64,000 nt of DNA from Eutypa lata (GCA_022661535.1 JAKULF010000018.1:1-64000), one strand, 5' to 3'; positions 14,401 through 28,830 are shown, counted from the stretch's first letter. Notes: generated from the letters alone by a model not told the origin. Numbers and translations: made by a program.

Positions 14401-17400
14401 TTTAAAAACAATTTAATATATAATTTAATTTATTATAAAATTAACATTATAAAAATATATTTAAATATTTAAACGAAAAAAAACTTATTTATTAATCTTT
14501 TGCTAAATATTTAAATAAACTTTATAATTAAAAATTTAAAAAATAAATATGAAATTTTATTTTATTTTAAATAATATCGGGTTTATATTTAAAATTATAA
14601 TAATAAAATATTATAAAATAAATAAATTCACTTATATTAATATTAATATTTATTTATATAATATTTATTAAATATTTATTTTATAATTATATATTTTTAA
14701 ATATTTTATAATAACGTTTTTATCGTTTTAATATTATGTTATTATTTTTTATTATAAAAAATTTATATAATTTATAATAATTTATAAATATTAAAAAAAA
14801 TTATATATTTGATTTTAATTTAATCTTTTTTTAATATAATAACCTTAACGAAATAATTTAAATATAAAATTTATTTATAAAATTTTATAATTCTTTTATT
14901 TTTAAATTGAAATTATTTAATTAAATAAAAAAGTCGTTTAATTATTAAAATTTCGATTAAATTAAAAAGAAATTAAATTATAAATTAATTTAATAAAAAG
15001 ATTTTAAAAAATTATTATTAACGTAATCGTTATAACTTTTTATAATATTAAAAATCCGTTTATATTTTATTTTTATTTTTATTAATTCTTTTTACGAATT
15101 TTTTAAATTAAAGTTTATAAAGCTTTATTATAAATAATATATTGATTTTCGTATAAATCTTTTAATTATTAATTTATAAAAATGAAGATATTATTATATG
15201 AAAATATATATTCTTATTTATAAAACTTTTTATTAATTTAAAAATAAGCTTTAATTTATATATTACTTTATATATTTTAAAAATTATATATAATATTTCG
15301 AAATATTTTTAATATTTAACTTTTTATTATTATTATATATCGTTATTAAATTATTTTATTTATTAATTATTAATTCTTTAATTTTTAAATTTATTTTAAG
15401 TTTATTTTTATTATAACTTTATTAGAAAAATTAATTAAAAATATTATAAAAGTTTTATTTATTTTAAAATATTAAATTTAAATATGAAGCTTTTTAATAT
15501 TATCATATTTTTGATTATTCTTAATATATTTATATAATTTTTAAATTAAATAATCTTTTTAAAATATTAAATTAATTTCTTTAAATAAATAAATATTAAT
15601 TATTTTCATTATTAAAATTTTTATTATATAAAAAATATTTAAATTTAAATTACTAATATCTTTTATTAAATTAAAATTAAAATTAAAAACTTTTTATATT
15701 AATAATTAATGTTAAGTAAATTAAAATCTTTTTTATTAAGTTTCTTTTTAATTTTATGTATTTAAAATCTTTATTTCTTTATTTCTTTATTTATTATAAA
15801 TTTATTTATATTACGTATAAAATATAAAATATATTTTTATTTTTTAAAATCTTTATTAATGATTTAATATTTAATATTATAATTTAAATGTTATTAAAGT
15901 TTACAATGTAAATTATAACTTAATAACTTAAGAATATTAAAATAAATAATTAAAATTTTAATGCTTTTTTTAATTTTAAACGAATCTTAATTAAATCGTT
16001 ATTATTAAATTATTAAATCGTTAAATACGCGTTATAATAAATTTTAAAAGTAAAAACCGTCGAATTAAATTAATAATTACTTTAATTTTTAAATAAAAAT
16101 TACTTTTTTATTTTTATTAATTTATAAATTCGATTAAGTTTTATTAATTTTAACATTAACGAAATTAACTTCTTTATATTAAAAGTAATATAATTAATAA
16201 AAAAATTCAAATCGTTAAATTAAAATATTAATTATTTTGTAATTTAAACGTAATAAAATTATTAAATTAACGATATTAATTTTATTAAAAGTTATTTTAT
16301 TAAATTAATTATTATAAATTTTAAATTTTAAAATAAATAATAATAAATCTTTTAAAGGCTTTTTATACGATTAAACCGCGATTAAATCGACGTATAAAAA
16401 TACTTTAAAAAATTAAGTTTATAAATAAAATAATTTAATTTAATAAAGATATTTTATAAATTTAATAATTAATGAAATTTTATTAATTAAATAAAACTTT
16501 TCTTTTTATTAAAAAATAATCGAAATCGTATAATTAACGTTAAGTATTTATTATAAAAAAACTTTAAGTTTAATTTTTAAAAATAATAAATTAAAAAATA
16601 AAAAAATTTGAAAAATTTAAATCTTTTTTTTATAAAAAAAAAACAATTAAACTTTTAATTATTAAGTTTAAGAATTAAAAGCGATAATTGTTAAATAATT
16701 TAAAAAATAATTTATAAAAAAATAATTAAATTTTTAATTATTAAGTTAAACGATTTTATTTATTTATTATATATATTATTATCTTTTATTTTTTATTTTT
16801 TAATAAAAAGACTTTTTATTTTAAAATTAATATAATTTATATATTTATATAATATTAATAAATAAAGTGTTAATATTATAATTTAAATAATTATTATTAT
16901 AAAAAATAAATTCTTTTAAAAAAGTAAATCTTTAAAGTATTTTAATTTATAAATTATATATAAATAAATTATTTCGTAATTATTTATATTTAAATATTAT
17001 ATTTTAAAACTTAATATAATAATAATTTAACGATATTAAAAAACTTAAAAATAATACGATTATATATAATTAAATTATAATTTAAAAGCTTTTCGTTATA
17101 AAGCTTTTAAACGTACCGCTTAAAACGCGTTTAATATAAAGAATTAAAATAATAAAATAAGTTACGATTAAAGTAATAAAACAATTAATAAAATAATAAA
17201 AACGACGTAATTATATCGACGATTTTAATATAATAAAAGATAATTTTATCGATTATATTAATACGATAAAAAGTAATTATAATTAAAAAAACGTAATAAA
17301 GATAATTATTATCGATAAGCGAAATAATAAATTAAGTAATTATAATTAATAAAAACGTAATAAATTAAAACGAATTATATACGATAATAAAAAAGTTTAT

Positions 17401-17630
17401 TTTTAAAATAAAATAATAATAATATTTACGTTAATACGATATAATAATTACGTTATCGAATTATAAAATTAATATTAAAAAAACCTTATAATAATAATAA
17501 AACGAAATAAACGAACTCGAAAGTATAAAAGCGTCGTTAACGTAAAAGCGTTTTTTAAATAATAAATCGACGAAATTAAAATAATATTAAATAATATTTA
17601 TAATAACTTTATTTTTTAAATTATAAAAAT
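14400..17630. repeat. Unclassified RIP-mutated DNA
   Basis: No element or gene could be identified apart from a short stretch at 16,860-17,010 that resembles the minus strand of about 4,130-4,250. A slightly less mutated, CpG-containing stretch at 17,090-17,580 may be a former coding region rich in charged residues, but no frame is readable. Confidence 0.5.
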
Positions 17631-17636
17631 GTATTA

Positions 17637-19390
17637 ATAATATAATAAATAATAATATAAGTTAATATAACTTATTATTTTTTAATTATAATTAAAAGTA
17701 AAAAGTAAAAGAAATTATATTTTAATGTTTTTTAATTTAAATGTTTTATATATAAAAATTAATAAGTTAATATTATATAAATCGTAAATGCTTTAAGTAT
17801 TTAAATAATTAAGTTATATATAATTATAAAGCTTAATTTTAAGCTTTATTATAATCTTTTCTTTATATAATTAAAAATCGTTTCGGTTTAATTATACGAA
17901 ATAAAAAAAATAAAAAAAATAAAATTAATAAAAAAAATAAAAATTAAATAATTAAAAAAAAATAACGGCATATTATAGCTTAAAATAAATATTAAAAAAA
18001 TATTATATAAATTTAATTAATTTATTTTATTATAATAATTAAGGATTATAAGTTTTAACCTTTTTTATTTATATTTCTTTAATATTAAGGTTTATTATAT
18101 ATATTAATTAAATATTAAATAATTTCTCTTAAAATAATACTTTTAAAATTCTTAAGCTTTATAACTTAAGCTTTATAAATCTTAAAACCTTAAACTTTAA
18201 AACTTTACATTTTAAAGTTTTAAATTTAAATATTTTTAACTTTTTTAAATAACGATAATTCGTAAAGTTTAATATATTAAATTAATATTTAAAATTTATA
18301 AATATATTTAAGTTTTTTTTAATCGTTTATAATTTTTCTTTATAAATAATATTTTTAATCGAAAAAATTTATATTAATTAATTTTATTTTATACTTTTTA
18401 ATAATAATTATTTTAATTAAAAGATTTTTATTTTACGTTTATTTAATTCGTATATAAAATATATATAAATCGGTTTATAAAATATATAATTAAAATAATA
18501 AATTATCAACAATAATAATAATAACGTTATTAAATAAAATAATAACATATATATATAATATTATTTTCGAATAAAAATAATAATAAATAAAATTAAAGTT
18601 AAAAGATAATAATTATATAATAATAATTAAGTTAATCAAAATAATTAAATAATATTACGTATAAAATAATAATAAAAGTGTTTAATAAGTTTAAATCGAT
18701 AAAGTGATTTTATTATTAAGTTATTATTAACTTTAACGAACGAATAACGATAATAAAAATAATTTATAATAGCTTTTATTATTATCTTCGTCGATAATAA
18801 CGATAAATAAATATCTTAAAAGATATTTAATAATAAAAAATAAAAGTAATTTTATATAAAAGTAAAAAAAAGAAATTCGTTTATAATTTATTTATTTAAT
18901 TATTTTTTAATTTTTTTAACGACGTAAATAACTAGTTTAATTATAATACGATAAATTTTATAATAAATACGATGTAAATATAACTTTAAAAAATCTTCGT
19001 ATTTAAATCGTTTAAAGTTTTAATAAGTTATAAGTTATAATTATTAAAATTATATAATATTATTATATTAATCGTATATTAAATTATTAATTAAGCTAAA
19101 AGTAACGACGAAAATAATGATTTTAATAAAATTAACGAAGTTAATAAATAATAATAAAAATAACGAAAAACGTAATTATATTTAATAAAGTTATAATAAA
19201 TTAATAAAATAAAATAAAATAAAATTGTTATAATTAAAAGAAAAAGATATAAGTAATTAAAAGCCGAATAAGTTTATATTATTTATAAATTAAAAGCGAA
19301 AGTTTTTTTTATAATTATAAATATTATATTTCTTTTAATTATTAATAAAAAAATCGTAACGTTTTAATTTTTTTTATTAATAATTAATTA
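17637..19390 (+). repeat. Tandem repeat unit 1 (with intact LINE target site)
   Basis: 17,637-18,920 aligns with 19,392-20,606: shared TAATAAATAATAATA, GTAAATGCTTTAAGTATTTA, TTTCGGTTTAATTATA and TTTATATTTCTTTAATATTAA. The unit continues through 18,920-19,060, which matches 23,746-23,890 (TTATAATAAATACGAT and following ATATAACTTTAAAAA), and through 19,013-19,390, which matches the minus strand of 4.25-4.9 kb. Positions 18,905-18,919 are the uninterrupted counterpart of the site into which a LINE inserted in unit 2. Confidence 0.75.
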
Positions 19391-19391
19391 T

Positions 19392-20606
19392 AATAAATAA
19401 TAATACAAGTTAATATAATTTATATTTTAATTATAATTAAAAGTAAAAAAAAAATACTTTAATATTTTTTAATTTATTTATTTTATATATAAAAGTTAAT
19501 AAATTAATATTATATAAACCGTAAATGCTTTAAGTATTTATATAATTAAATTATATATAATAACTTAATACGTAATATTAAGCTTTATTATAATTTTTTT
19601 TTATATAATCGAAAATTATTTCGGTTTAATTATATATAAAATAATAATAATATATTATACTTTTAAAAAAATATTATATAAATTTATTTTATTTAATTTA
19701 TTTTAATAATTAAAGATTATAAGCTTTAATCTTTTTTATTTATATTTCTTTAATATTAACTTTTATTATATATATTTAAATTATTAAATAACTTTTTTTA
19801 AAAACAATATTTTTAAAGTTTTTAAACTTTATAAATTAAGTTTTATATACTTTAAAAACTTAAACTTTAAAGCTTTAAATTTTTAATTTTTTTAATTTTT
19901 TTAAATAACGATAATTTATAAAACTTAATATATTAAATTAATATTTAAAACTCGTAAATTTATATATAAAAAGTAATTTAATTCGTATAAATAAATATAT
20001 TTAAGTTTTTTTTAATCGTTTATAACTTTTTTTATAAATAATATTTTTTAATTAAAAAATTTATATTAATTAACTTTATTTTACCCTTTTTAATAATAAT
20101 TATTTTAATTTAAAAAAATATTATTTTACGTTTATTTAATTTATATATAAAATATATATAAATCGTTTCGTAAAATATATAATTAAAATAACAAATTATC
20201 GATATTAATAATGATAATTTTATTAAATAAAATAATAATAATATATATATATATATAATTATTACTTTTAATTCGAAAAATAATATATAAATTTAAAATT
20301 AAAATATAATAATTATATAAAAATAATTGAATTAATCGAAATAATTAAATAATATTAAGTATAAAGTAATAATAAAGATATTTAATAAGTTCGAATTAAT
20401 AAAGTAATTTTATTATTAAGTTATTATTAACTTTAACGAATAATAAAAAGTAATTTATAATAACTTTTATTATTACTTTTATTAATAATAATGGTAAATA
20501 AATATTTTAAAAAACATTTAATAATAATAAATAAATAAAACTTTATATAAAAATAAAGAAATTTATTTATAATTTATTTAATTAATTATTTTTTAATTTA
20601 TTTTAA
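19392..20606 (+). repeat. Tandem repeat unit 2, left portion
   Basis: Second copy of the 17,637-18,920 sequence at a period of about 1,755 bp. It ends with TTTTAATTTATTTTAA (20,591-20,606), the left target-site duplication of the LINE that follows. The unit resumes at 23,730 after the LINE. Confidence 0.75.
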
Positions 20607-23600
20607 TAATAATAACAATAATTTATTTTACGTTTAAATAAAATTAACGTTATTTAAAAGTTAAGTATATATTAATCGTTAAAACGTTTAACGATTATTT
20701 AAAAGGTTTATTTAAAGATAAATTTGATATTATTTAATATATAAAACGGTTAAAATCGATATTGAAGCATTTTATTAATGAGTTATAAATAATATATAAT
20801 TTTTTTTAATTCTTCGTTAATCGATTAACTTTCTTTAAAGTCTCGCTTTATTTTAATTTTTTAATTAAGTTTAATATATTACTTTAATCTTTTTTCGGCC
20901 GTATATATGGCTTAGCCTTTTTAACGAAAGCTTTGAAGTTTCGATAATTTTAAAAGTTAAAAAGTTCGTTCGTTTTACGCTTTACGTATATTTTAAAGAA
21001 TCGAAAAGTACTTCGAAAAAGTACGTAAAACATTACGTATTTAAGGGTTTTTTTTTTATATTAATATATACATTTTTTAATAAAATTAAAATAATTATAA
21101 CGTTTATAATAATTAACGAAGTTTTCGTAATTAAAGCGTTTTACGAATAAATAATATAACGTTAATTTAATAAAAATAAACTTTTTAAAAAGTTTTTTCG
21201 TTATAAAGTTTTATCGTTAATATAATAAAGAAATGTTATTTAATTATTAACGTACGAAAAATAATTTATGTTTTTTTTATTCGATACGTTTAAAATATAT
21301 AAAGGTTATAATTTAAATATTATTTAAAGTTTAAATTACTTTAAGCTTTATTTAAACGTTAATAACTTTATTACTTCGAATTTTTACGTATTTTAATATT
21401 TATTAAACGAAATAAAAAACTAAATATATACGAATTAAAGCTTCGTAAAAAACAAAAAAGTTTTATTAAAAACTATTCGAAAAATACTTTATAAAATAAC
21501 GAATAATCGTAATGTTATTTATATAAAAATATATACTTATTAAAAAAAAAATTATGTTATTAATTTTTTACTTAATCGATTATTTTATAAGTAACGACGA
21601 TTTTATCGTTAAAAGCCTTTACATTTACGATTAATTTATAAATTAAATATATAAACTTATCGCTTTAATAAGCAATAAAGCTTTAATTTATTCGGTTAAC
21701 TTTAAAACCGTTAAAATAAATTATAAAGTTAATCGAAAAGAAAAAGTTAAATTATTTTATATATAACTTTTTTTCTTTCTTTTTATTTAAAAAAAAAAGA
21801 AAAAAACTTATTTTTTTTTAATAATAAAAAGTAAAAGCAATTAAGTATTAATTTTACGATAAGTTATAATTTTATAAGTTATATTTTTTTAAATTTTTAT
21901 AATTTTTAAATTATAAAATAATTTAAATTTAAAATCTTAAAGCGAATAACATAACGATTTTAAATATCTTTAAAAAAAACTTTTATTAAAAGTATTTTTA
22001 ACTTTTTATTAAAAATTAAAATATTCGTTATATATTAAATAAAAAACGTTACGCAAGCAATTACTTTAAATAATTTATTAAAAATATTAACGTAAAAGTT
22101 TATTTTAATATTTATTATTTTAATTTTTTAGTTTTTTATTAATAATTACTTTATATTCGATTATTAAGCCTTTATTACGTATATAACCGTCGAGATTATA
22201 TATACGTTAACAGCTTTAATTATTTATATAATAAAAATATCGTACGTAACTTTATTTAAATATTTAATATAATTAACGATTTTAAAAGCCTTAATCTTTT
22301 AATACGTAATATATTTCTTAAAACGTAATTAAAAATTAAAAAAAACCTTTAATTATCGTAATACTTCTTTAAATTACACCTTAAAAATACTCGATTTAAT
22401 ACGTTATTTCTTAAAGATTTTGCTTTTATAAAAATATTTAAGTTCGCTTTTATAAAAAAAAAATATAAATGCGTTTTTTCTTTTTTAAATAAAGATATTA
22501 AATACATTTTTTATTAAAAAATATAAGATATTTTTCGTAATTCTTTTTACGTATAACATTATTATATTATTAACGTAATCGAAACGAATAAAAGAAATAT
22601 CTTTTTATAATAAAAGCTTAATATAAAATATAAAAAGAATAAAAAAAATAAAAAACTTTTAAAAAACTTTATACGTAAAAAGCTTTAAGTTTATAATAAC
22701 GTTTTTCATTCGTATTAACGTTAATTTATTTATTATAAATAAGTTTATTTATTATACGAAAAGTAAGTTTTATTTTATTATTTTAACCGTAAAATTAAAC
22801 GGCTTTAAAAAACGACATTAAAAACTTTCGATATATTTAAAATAAAATAAAACGTTTTTTTTCTTTAAGCGAATATTTTTTTTATATTATAAATAACGTA
22901 AAAAGTTAAATTTATTATTAAACGTTTTAATAATACTTTAAATTATTAATTATTAATCGTTTTATATTTTATAATAACGTTAATTATTCGTTATATTACG
23001 AAACGTTTTAAGCTTTTATTAAGATAAAATAATAACGAAATAAACCTTTAAAATTTAACGTTAATAAAGTTAATTTTTTAAAAAAAAATATATAACTATT
23101 TTTATTATTTAAAAAAAAGTTAAGTAAAAGTTATAACGAAAGTATCTTTTATATATTATATGTATAATTTCGTTAATTATTAATTAAATTAATTATAAAA
23201 AAAACTATAAATTCGTTTTTACTTAAAATAATATTTAATATTTTAATGTATATTTTTTTTATTTCGTTTATTATTACTTTTTAATTTTAAAAAATATTCG
23301 AATAAATCTTAATTATAACGAAAAAATCCTTATTAAATAAATTTATATTATATAATTTAAATAATCGTTAAAAATTAAAAACGTCGTTTTTCGCCGTTTA
23401 TAATATTAATACTTTATAACGCAAAATATTAATTTTATTAATTATATTTATAATTATTTTATTATTATTCTTTAATAAAAATAACTTAAAATTATCTTTA
23501 AGCTTATATTAACTTATAACGTTAAAGATAACTTTATTCGAAGTAACTTTTAAAACACGACGTTTTTAATATCTTTTTTTAACTTTTCGTATTATTTGTT

Positions 23601-23729
23601 TTTATGCTTTATTTAACTTTTATACACGCTTTAAGTTATCGTCGAACATAATTATAACTTTAAACGTATAAGTAATTTCGTTATAATTTTCGTTTTATTA
23701 AATCGTATCGCGGTTTTAATTATAACGTA
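20607..23729 (-). mobile_element. RIP-degraded Tad-like LINE, 5'-truncated
   Basis: A 3,123-bp insertion splits tandem unit 2. Its flanks are TTTTAATTTATTTTAA (20,591-20,606) and TTTTAATTTGTTTTAA (23,730-23,745), a 16-bp target-site duplication with one RIP-type difference. On the minus strand the 3' end carries short TTATTG/TTA tail repeats at 20,607-20,622. About 22,150-22,300 translates to a stretch ending VYIISTVIYVIKA**SNIK, resembling the LINE reverse-transcriptase thumb with Trp-Trp mutated TGG to TAA. About 21,430-21,760 is collinear with the RNase H of the plus-strand copy at 27.6 kb. At 3.1 kb it lacks most of a full Tad-type element. Confidence 0.75.
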
Positions 23730-23900
23730 TTTTAATTTGTTTTAACGACGTAAGTTACTTAACGTAATTATAATATAACGAATTTTATAATAATAAATAC
23801 GATATAAAGTATTAAATAAATATAACTTTAAAAAGCTTTTAATTTAAATCTTTAATATTTAAATTATTAAAAGTTTTAATTTAATTTAATAAAAATTTAA
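23730..23900 (+). repeat. Tandem repeat unit 2, right portion
   Basis: Begins with the right target-site duplication and continues CGACGTAAGTTACTTAACG, matching CGACGTAAATAACTAGTTTA after 18,919. Similarity persists to about 23,890 and then fades. Removing the LINE would reunite the unit. Confidence 0.65.
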
Positions 23901-25394
23901 TAATATTATAAATTTTTAAATATTATTATTTTATATAAAAAAAAAGAAATAAATTTATTTTTTATTTAATATTATTATTTATAACGTTAAAGAATTAAAT
24001 TTAAAAAAAATCTTTAATTTCGAAAAAAATTAATTAATTTATTAAATAATTTTATAATTTTATTAAAAATAAAAAGCATTAATTTTTCAATTTTTAAGTT
24101 TTTATAAAACGTAATTAAAACCTTAATTAATTTATATTAATAATTATAATTTAAAGAAATTATTTTTATACGAATTTATTAATAATAAAAATATTTACGT
24201 TTAAAAAAATATTTACGATTATTTCGTAAAGTTTAAAAAATAAATTAAAAAGTTTTAAATATAAAATTAAAATTAAAATAATATTAAAATCTTAATTTAA
24301 GTTTTGATATTTATTAATATTAACGAAAAAATTAAATTAATAAAATTTTTGAAATTAATTAATAAATAAAATAAAAATAAACGAATTATTATAATAATTA
24401 TTAAAAAAACGAAATATTATTTTAAAACGAATAATTTATAATTAATAACATTAATAATTAATTAAATTTTAATAATAAATTAAAAATTAAAAATAAATTA
24501 AGTTTTAATAAATAATTTAATTATTTATATATATTATCGTAAAAAGATTTTAAATTTATTAAATTTAAAAAAAAGCTTTTAAATTAAAACTTAATAATAA
24601 AATAATTAAAAACGAAAAAGTTTAAATTATTATTTTAAATAACTTAAAGAATTTAAATAACTTATCGTTTTTTTTATTTATTTCGTTTTTATTTATTTCG
24701 TTTTCGTTTTTAAATTTTTTATCGTTTTTTTAATTTAAATTTAAATAATTTTATATTAAAAAAAATTTCGTATAAAAAAAGCTTTTCGTTAATAAAAATT
24801 ATACTTAATTAAAAAAAAACTTTTTTAACATTAACGAAAAAAGTTATTTAATAAAATAAAACAATTAAAAATTTTTAAAAATACCTTTAAAGTTATTTTA
24901 AATAAAGTTAAATACGAAAAAAAATTAAAGTTATTAAAAACATTACGAAAATTTATTAAAAATTTATTTTTTTATTAAAAAAGAAATTATTAAAAGTACG
25001 AAAAAATTAAAAGTTTTAAATAAAATTTATTTTTTAATTAATAAAATTTAATAACGTAATTTTTAAAAATAATTTATTACGCTTTAATATAATAAAAAAA
25101 ACTTTATTATAGTTATTATTAAATATTAAAAACTCGTTAAAAAGTTTTAATTTTTAAAAATAAAATTATTTCGTTTTTTATCGTTATTAAAAATAAAGTA
25201 AAAACTTAATCGAAAATTATAAATTTAATTTTATAAATAATAAATCTTTTTATTAATAAATAAATTAATAATTTTATAAACTTTTATTATAATAAAATAA
25301 ACTTAATTATAATATAAGAAATAAATTAATTTATTAAAATTATAATAATTATAATTATATATTTTTTAAAAAAATATAAAAAAACGTAAAAAGT

Positions 25395-25396
<2 letters not shown>

Positions 25397-25446
<50 letters not shown>

Positions 25447-25462
25447 TAATAATAATAATAAA
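25397..25462. repeat. (AAT)n microsatellite
   Basis: About fifteen perfect AAT units to 25,442, an AAAAAT interruption, then more AAT units. It lies inside mutated repeat DNA and is followed by a 9-bp repeat. Confidence 0.9.
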
Positions 25463-25473
25463 ATAAAAAATAA

Positions 25474-25545
25474 ATAAAATTAAATAAAATTAATAAAATA
25501 AATAAAATTAATAAAATTAATAAAATTAATAAAATATTTAATTTC
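25474..25545. repeat. 9-bp tandem repeat (AATAAAATT-type)
   Basis: Units of TAATAAAAT/AATAAAATT recur about seven times with small variations. No associated gene. Confidence 0.8.
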
Positions 25546-27589
25546 TTTAAAACTTTATAAATATAATTTAAATAACTTTTAAAAACTTTATCGAATTATA
25601 TAATAAAGTATAAAATAACGTTATATATATATCGAAAATTAATATTAACGAATAAAAAAACTTTATTAAATAATATAAAAAATACTTAAATAAAATAACG
25701 TAATTTTATTTTATATTATATTAATAAAAATTAAATTCTTTATTTAATTTATTTAATAAAAATTAAAAATTGCTTTTTTAACGTTAATAATAAATTAAAT
25801 AAAATTATTTATTAATAAATATTAAATTTAATATTAATTATAATAATAATTAAAATAATTATTTAAAAAAATACATTAACGTTATTTTCGAAAAGATTTA
25901 TTATTAATATAAACGTAAAATCTTTATTTATTAAAAAAATAAAAGTTATTAAATAAAATTTTAATTTTTTTAAAAAAAGATATTAATTAAAATACGTTAT
26001 ACGCTTTATATCTTTAGTTTTTATAAAAGATTTCTTAAAAAGAATTTTATTATTAAAATAATGATTTATTATAAAATATAATATATAATCGTAATAACTT
26101 CGTTTAATAATATTTAATATATAAAAAAAGTTTTCTTTTATAATTATATAATAAAAAAACGATTTATATTTATATTAATTATTATAAATATATAATAAAA
26201 ACTTATATTAAAAATGATTTTAATATAAACTTAAATTTATTAAATATTAAATTAAATTTATATATTATTTATAATAAAATAAAACTTATTAAAAAAAATT
26301 TAATAATTTCTTTTTAAAAAAACGAAATTTATTAAAAAATTATTTTAATTAATAAGTTTTTTAATGTCGTTATAAATTAATTAATATTTTTATAATATAA
26401 AACGAAACATAAAAAATATTTATTTTTTATATAAATTACGTTTTAATTTCTTTTAATGCTTTATTTTTTAATAAAAAAAATATATAAAAAATTATAAAAA
26501 TTTTACGTATTAATAAAAAAATATTATAAAGAAAATTAATCGAATTTTTTTTTAATAATTAATATTAAAACGTAATATTAAAAACAATTATTTAATTTAT
26601 TTAAAATAAAACTTAAGTTTATTATATATTAATAAAGAAACTTTTATACTTTTAAAATTAAATATTATAAATAATAATTTATATTATAATTTATATATAA
26701 TCGATTTTAATTATTAAATAATTTTTAATTAAATATTTTAAATATAAATTAATATTTAAACGTTAACTTTTTTTTATATATTATTATTTACGTATTTTAA
26801 ATATTTGTTTTATTATTTTTATTAATAAAAATTATAAAATAAAAAATAAAAAGTTAAATATTTATAAAATAAAAAAAGTTTTTTTTAAATATTAAAAAAT
26901 ATATAATTACGTAATATAATTCTTAAAAAGAAACAAGTTTATTATAACGTTATATATAATTATTTATAAAATTATTATAAAATTAAATAAATTTTTAAAT
27001 TATAAAAACATTATTAAATTATTTTTATAATATATTAAAAAAAAACTTAAACGATATTTTTAAAAAAAAATTTAAAAAATAATAAAAAATAATAACGTTA
27101 TTTTAAAAAATAATATTAATAAAAAAATTAAATTAAATATAAATTAAAACGTTCGAAAAAAATAATTTTAAAGTTATACGTTTACGATATTTTTAAAAAT
27201 AACTTTATAATTATAAAAAAACTTAAACTTTATTTTTAAATTAAAAAAACGTTAATTAATATATATATATTAATTATTAATTACGTTTTATAAATAATAA
27301 TTATAAATTTTATAAAAGATTTATTAATTATAATTATTTTATTTTAATAATTAAATAAATTTATAAATTTTAAATAATATTATATATATTTTAAAAAAAT
27401 ATAATAACTTATTTAATAAAATTAATATTTAAGTTATTCGATAATTAAACGAATTAATTAATTTAAGAAAAAGTAATTTATTAAGTTATAATTAATGTTA
27501 AACTTAATTTTAAACTGCTTTCGCTTTTTATTATTCGAAAAAAAGTAACTTAAAGCGTTACTTTTTACGCTTTTAAATAAAAAGAAAAA

Positions 27590-28045
27590 GAAATTTAAAT
27601 ATAAAAGTTAACTTAGTTCTTTTTCTTCTCGAAACCTAGTCGTTTACTCGGATAGCTCCAGGATCGACAAAACAAGCTGGAGCTTCGTTGCTTATTAAGG
27701 CGATAAGCTTTTGTACTTAGCTAACGGAGCGCTTTTAAACGCGGAAGTCTTTAATGGTAAAGTTGTCGCGGCATGTAAAGCAGCTTAATGGGCAAAAGAT
27801 GCATGGTATGACCTGGAATTCCAACTTACCGGCATATACTTTTGCATCGATAATACGGCGGTTATTCGATGTTTATTAAAACACTTATCGAATAATTCCT
27901 AGCAAAACTTCTTAGGTTTTCATTAAGTAATTATATATATTCGACCTTTTATTTTTTTAATTCGATAAGCTTTAAGATACGTTAAGATTAAAAAAAACAA
28001 AGTTATTAACGCTTAAGCGAAACTTAAAACGGCTTAATTTTTAAA
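27590..28045 (+). pseudogene. LINE RNase H domain remnant with a RIP-sparing patch
   Basis: One frame (codons from 27,645) reads VVYSDGSR, then AEVFNGKVVAA and IYFCIDNTAVI, in the order and spacing of the three acidic motifs of the RNase H domain of Tad-type LINEs (Asp in YSDGS, Glu in AEVF, Asp in IDNTA). Before it stands LSSFSSRNL, also typical. The patch 27,612-27,905 has near-normal composition, yet holds stops TAA at the YQG-like position, TAA before TGG, and TAG at 27,900, each one C-to-T from CAA or CAG. Beyond 27,905 RIP is dense, but a GHVGIKGNEVAD-like segment is still traceable. It acted in retrotransposition and is now non-functional. Confidence 0.8.
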
Positions 28046-28805
28046 CGTTAATAATAACGATCGAGTTATAATTTTTATATACTTTAAACGTATTAATTAA
28101 CGAAAACGTTTATTTTTTTTCTTAATATAATAATTATATAATATATTTTTATTATATTTACGATAAAGCTTTAAAATAAAAAAGCTTTTTAAAAAGTTTT
28201 TTTTTATTTAATTAATATTATATCGCTTTTTTATAAAACGCTTCGATTATAATAACTTCGTCGTTTATTATAAACGTTTTAATTATTTTAACGTTATTAA
28301 CGAATATTAATATTATTATAATAACGAAAAGTTTTTTAATTATATAACGATATACGATTTTTTTTAAAAATACTTTAAGATTTTTTAAAATTAAATTAAA
28401 ATATAAAACGAATAAACATTTTAATTATAATAATTATTAAAACTTTATTACTTTTTAAAAAAAAGTTAAATTATATAAACGATTATTAAAAACGAATAAT
28501 TTTAATACGAAAAATAAAAATTAATAAAAAATTAAATAATATTAAAATAATATATTAAATTAATTTAAAAAAATTAAAATAAAATAAAACTTTAAAAAAA
28601 AATTATTTAATAAAAAATTTAAAAACTTTTTTTATATTATTTATAATACGCTTACGTTTTATTTAAAATTTAACTTTAAATATTTTAATCGTTTTATATA
28701 TTATATAATATTAAATTATATAATTAAATTAATAAATTATTATATTTTTTTTAAAAATAAATATATAATTAAATAAATAAATATATTTATTTAAACGTAA
28801 AAATT

Positions 28806-28830
28806 TATTATTATTATTATTATTATTATT
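28806..28830 (+). repeat. (TTA)n tail of the LINE
   Basis: About eight TTA units follow the 3' end shared with the minus-strand copy. LINEs commonly end in such short tandem tails. Confidence 0.7.

Noticed and set aside
25397..25545. CRISPR-like or centromeric satellite array
   Set aside because: Units are 3 and 9 bp simple repeats without spacers, and the array is only about 150 bp.
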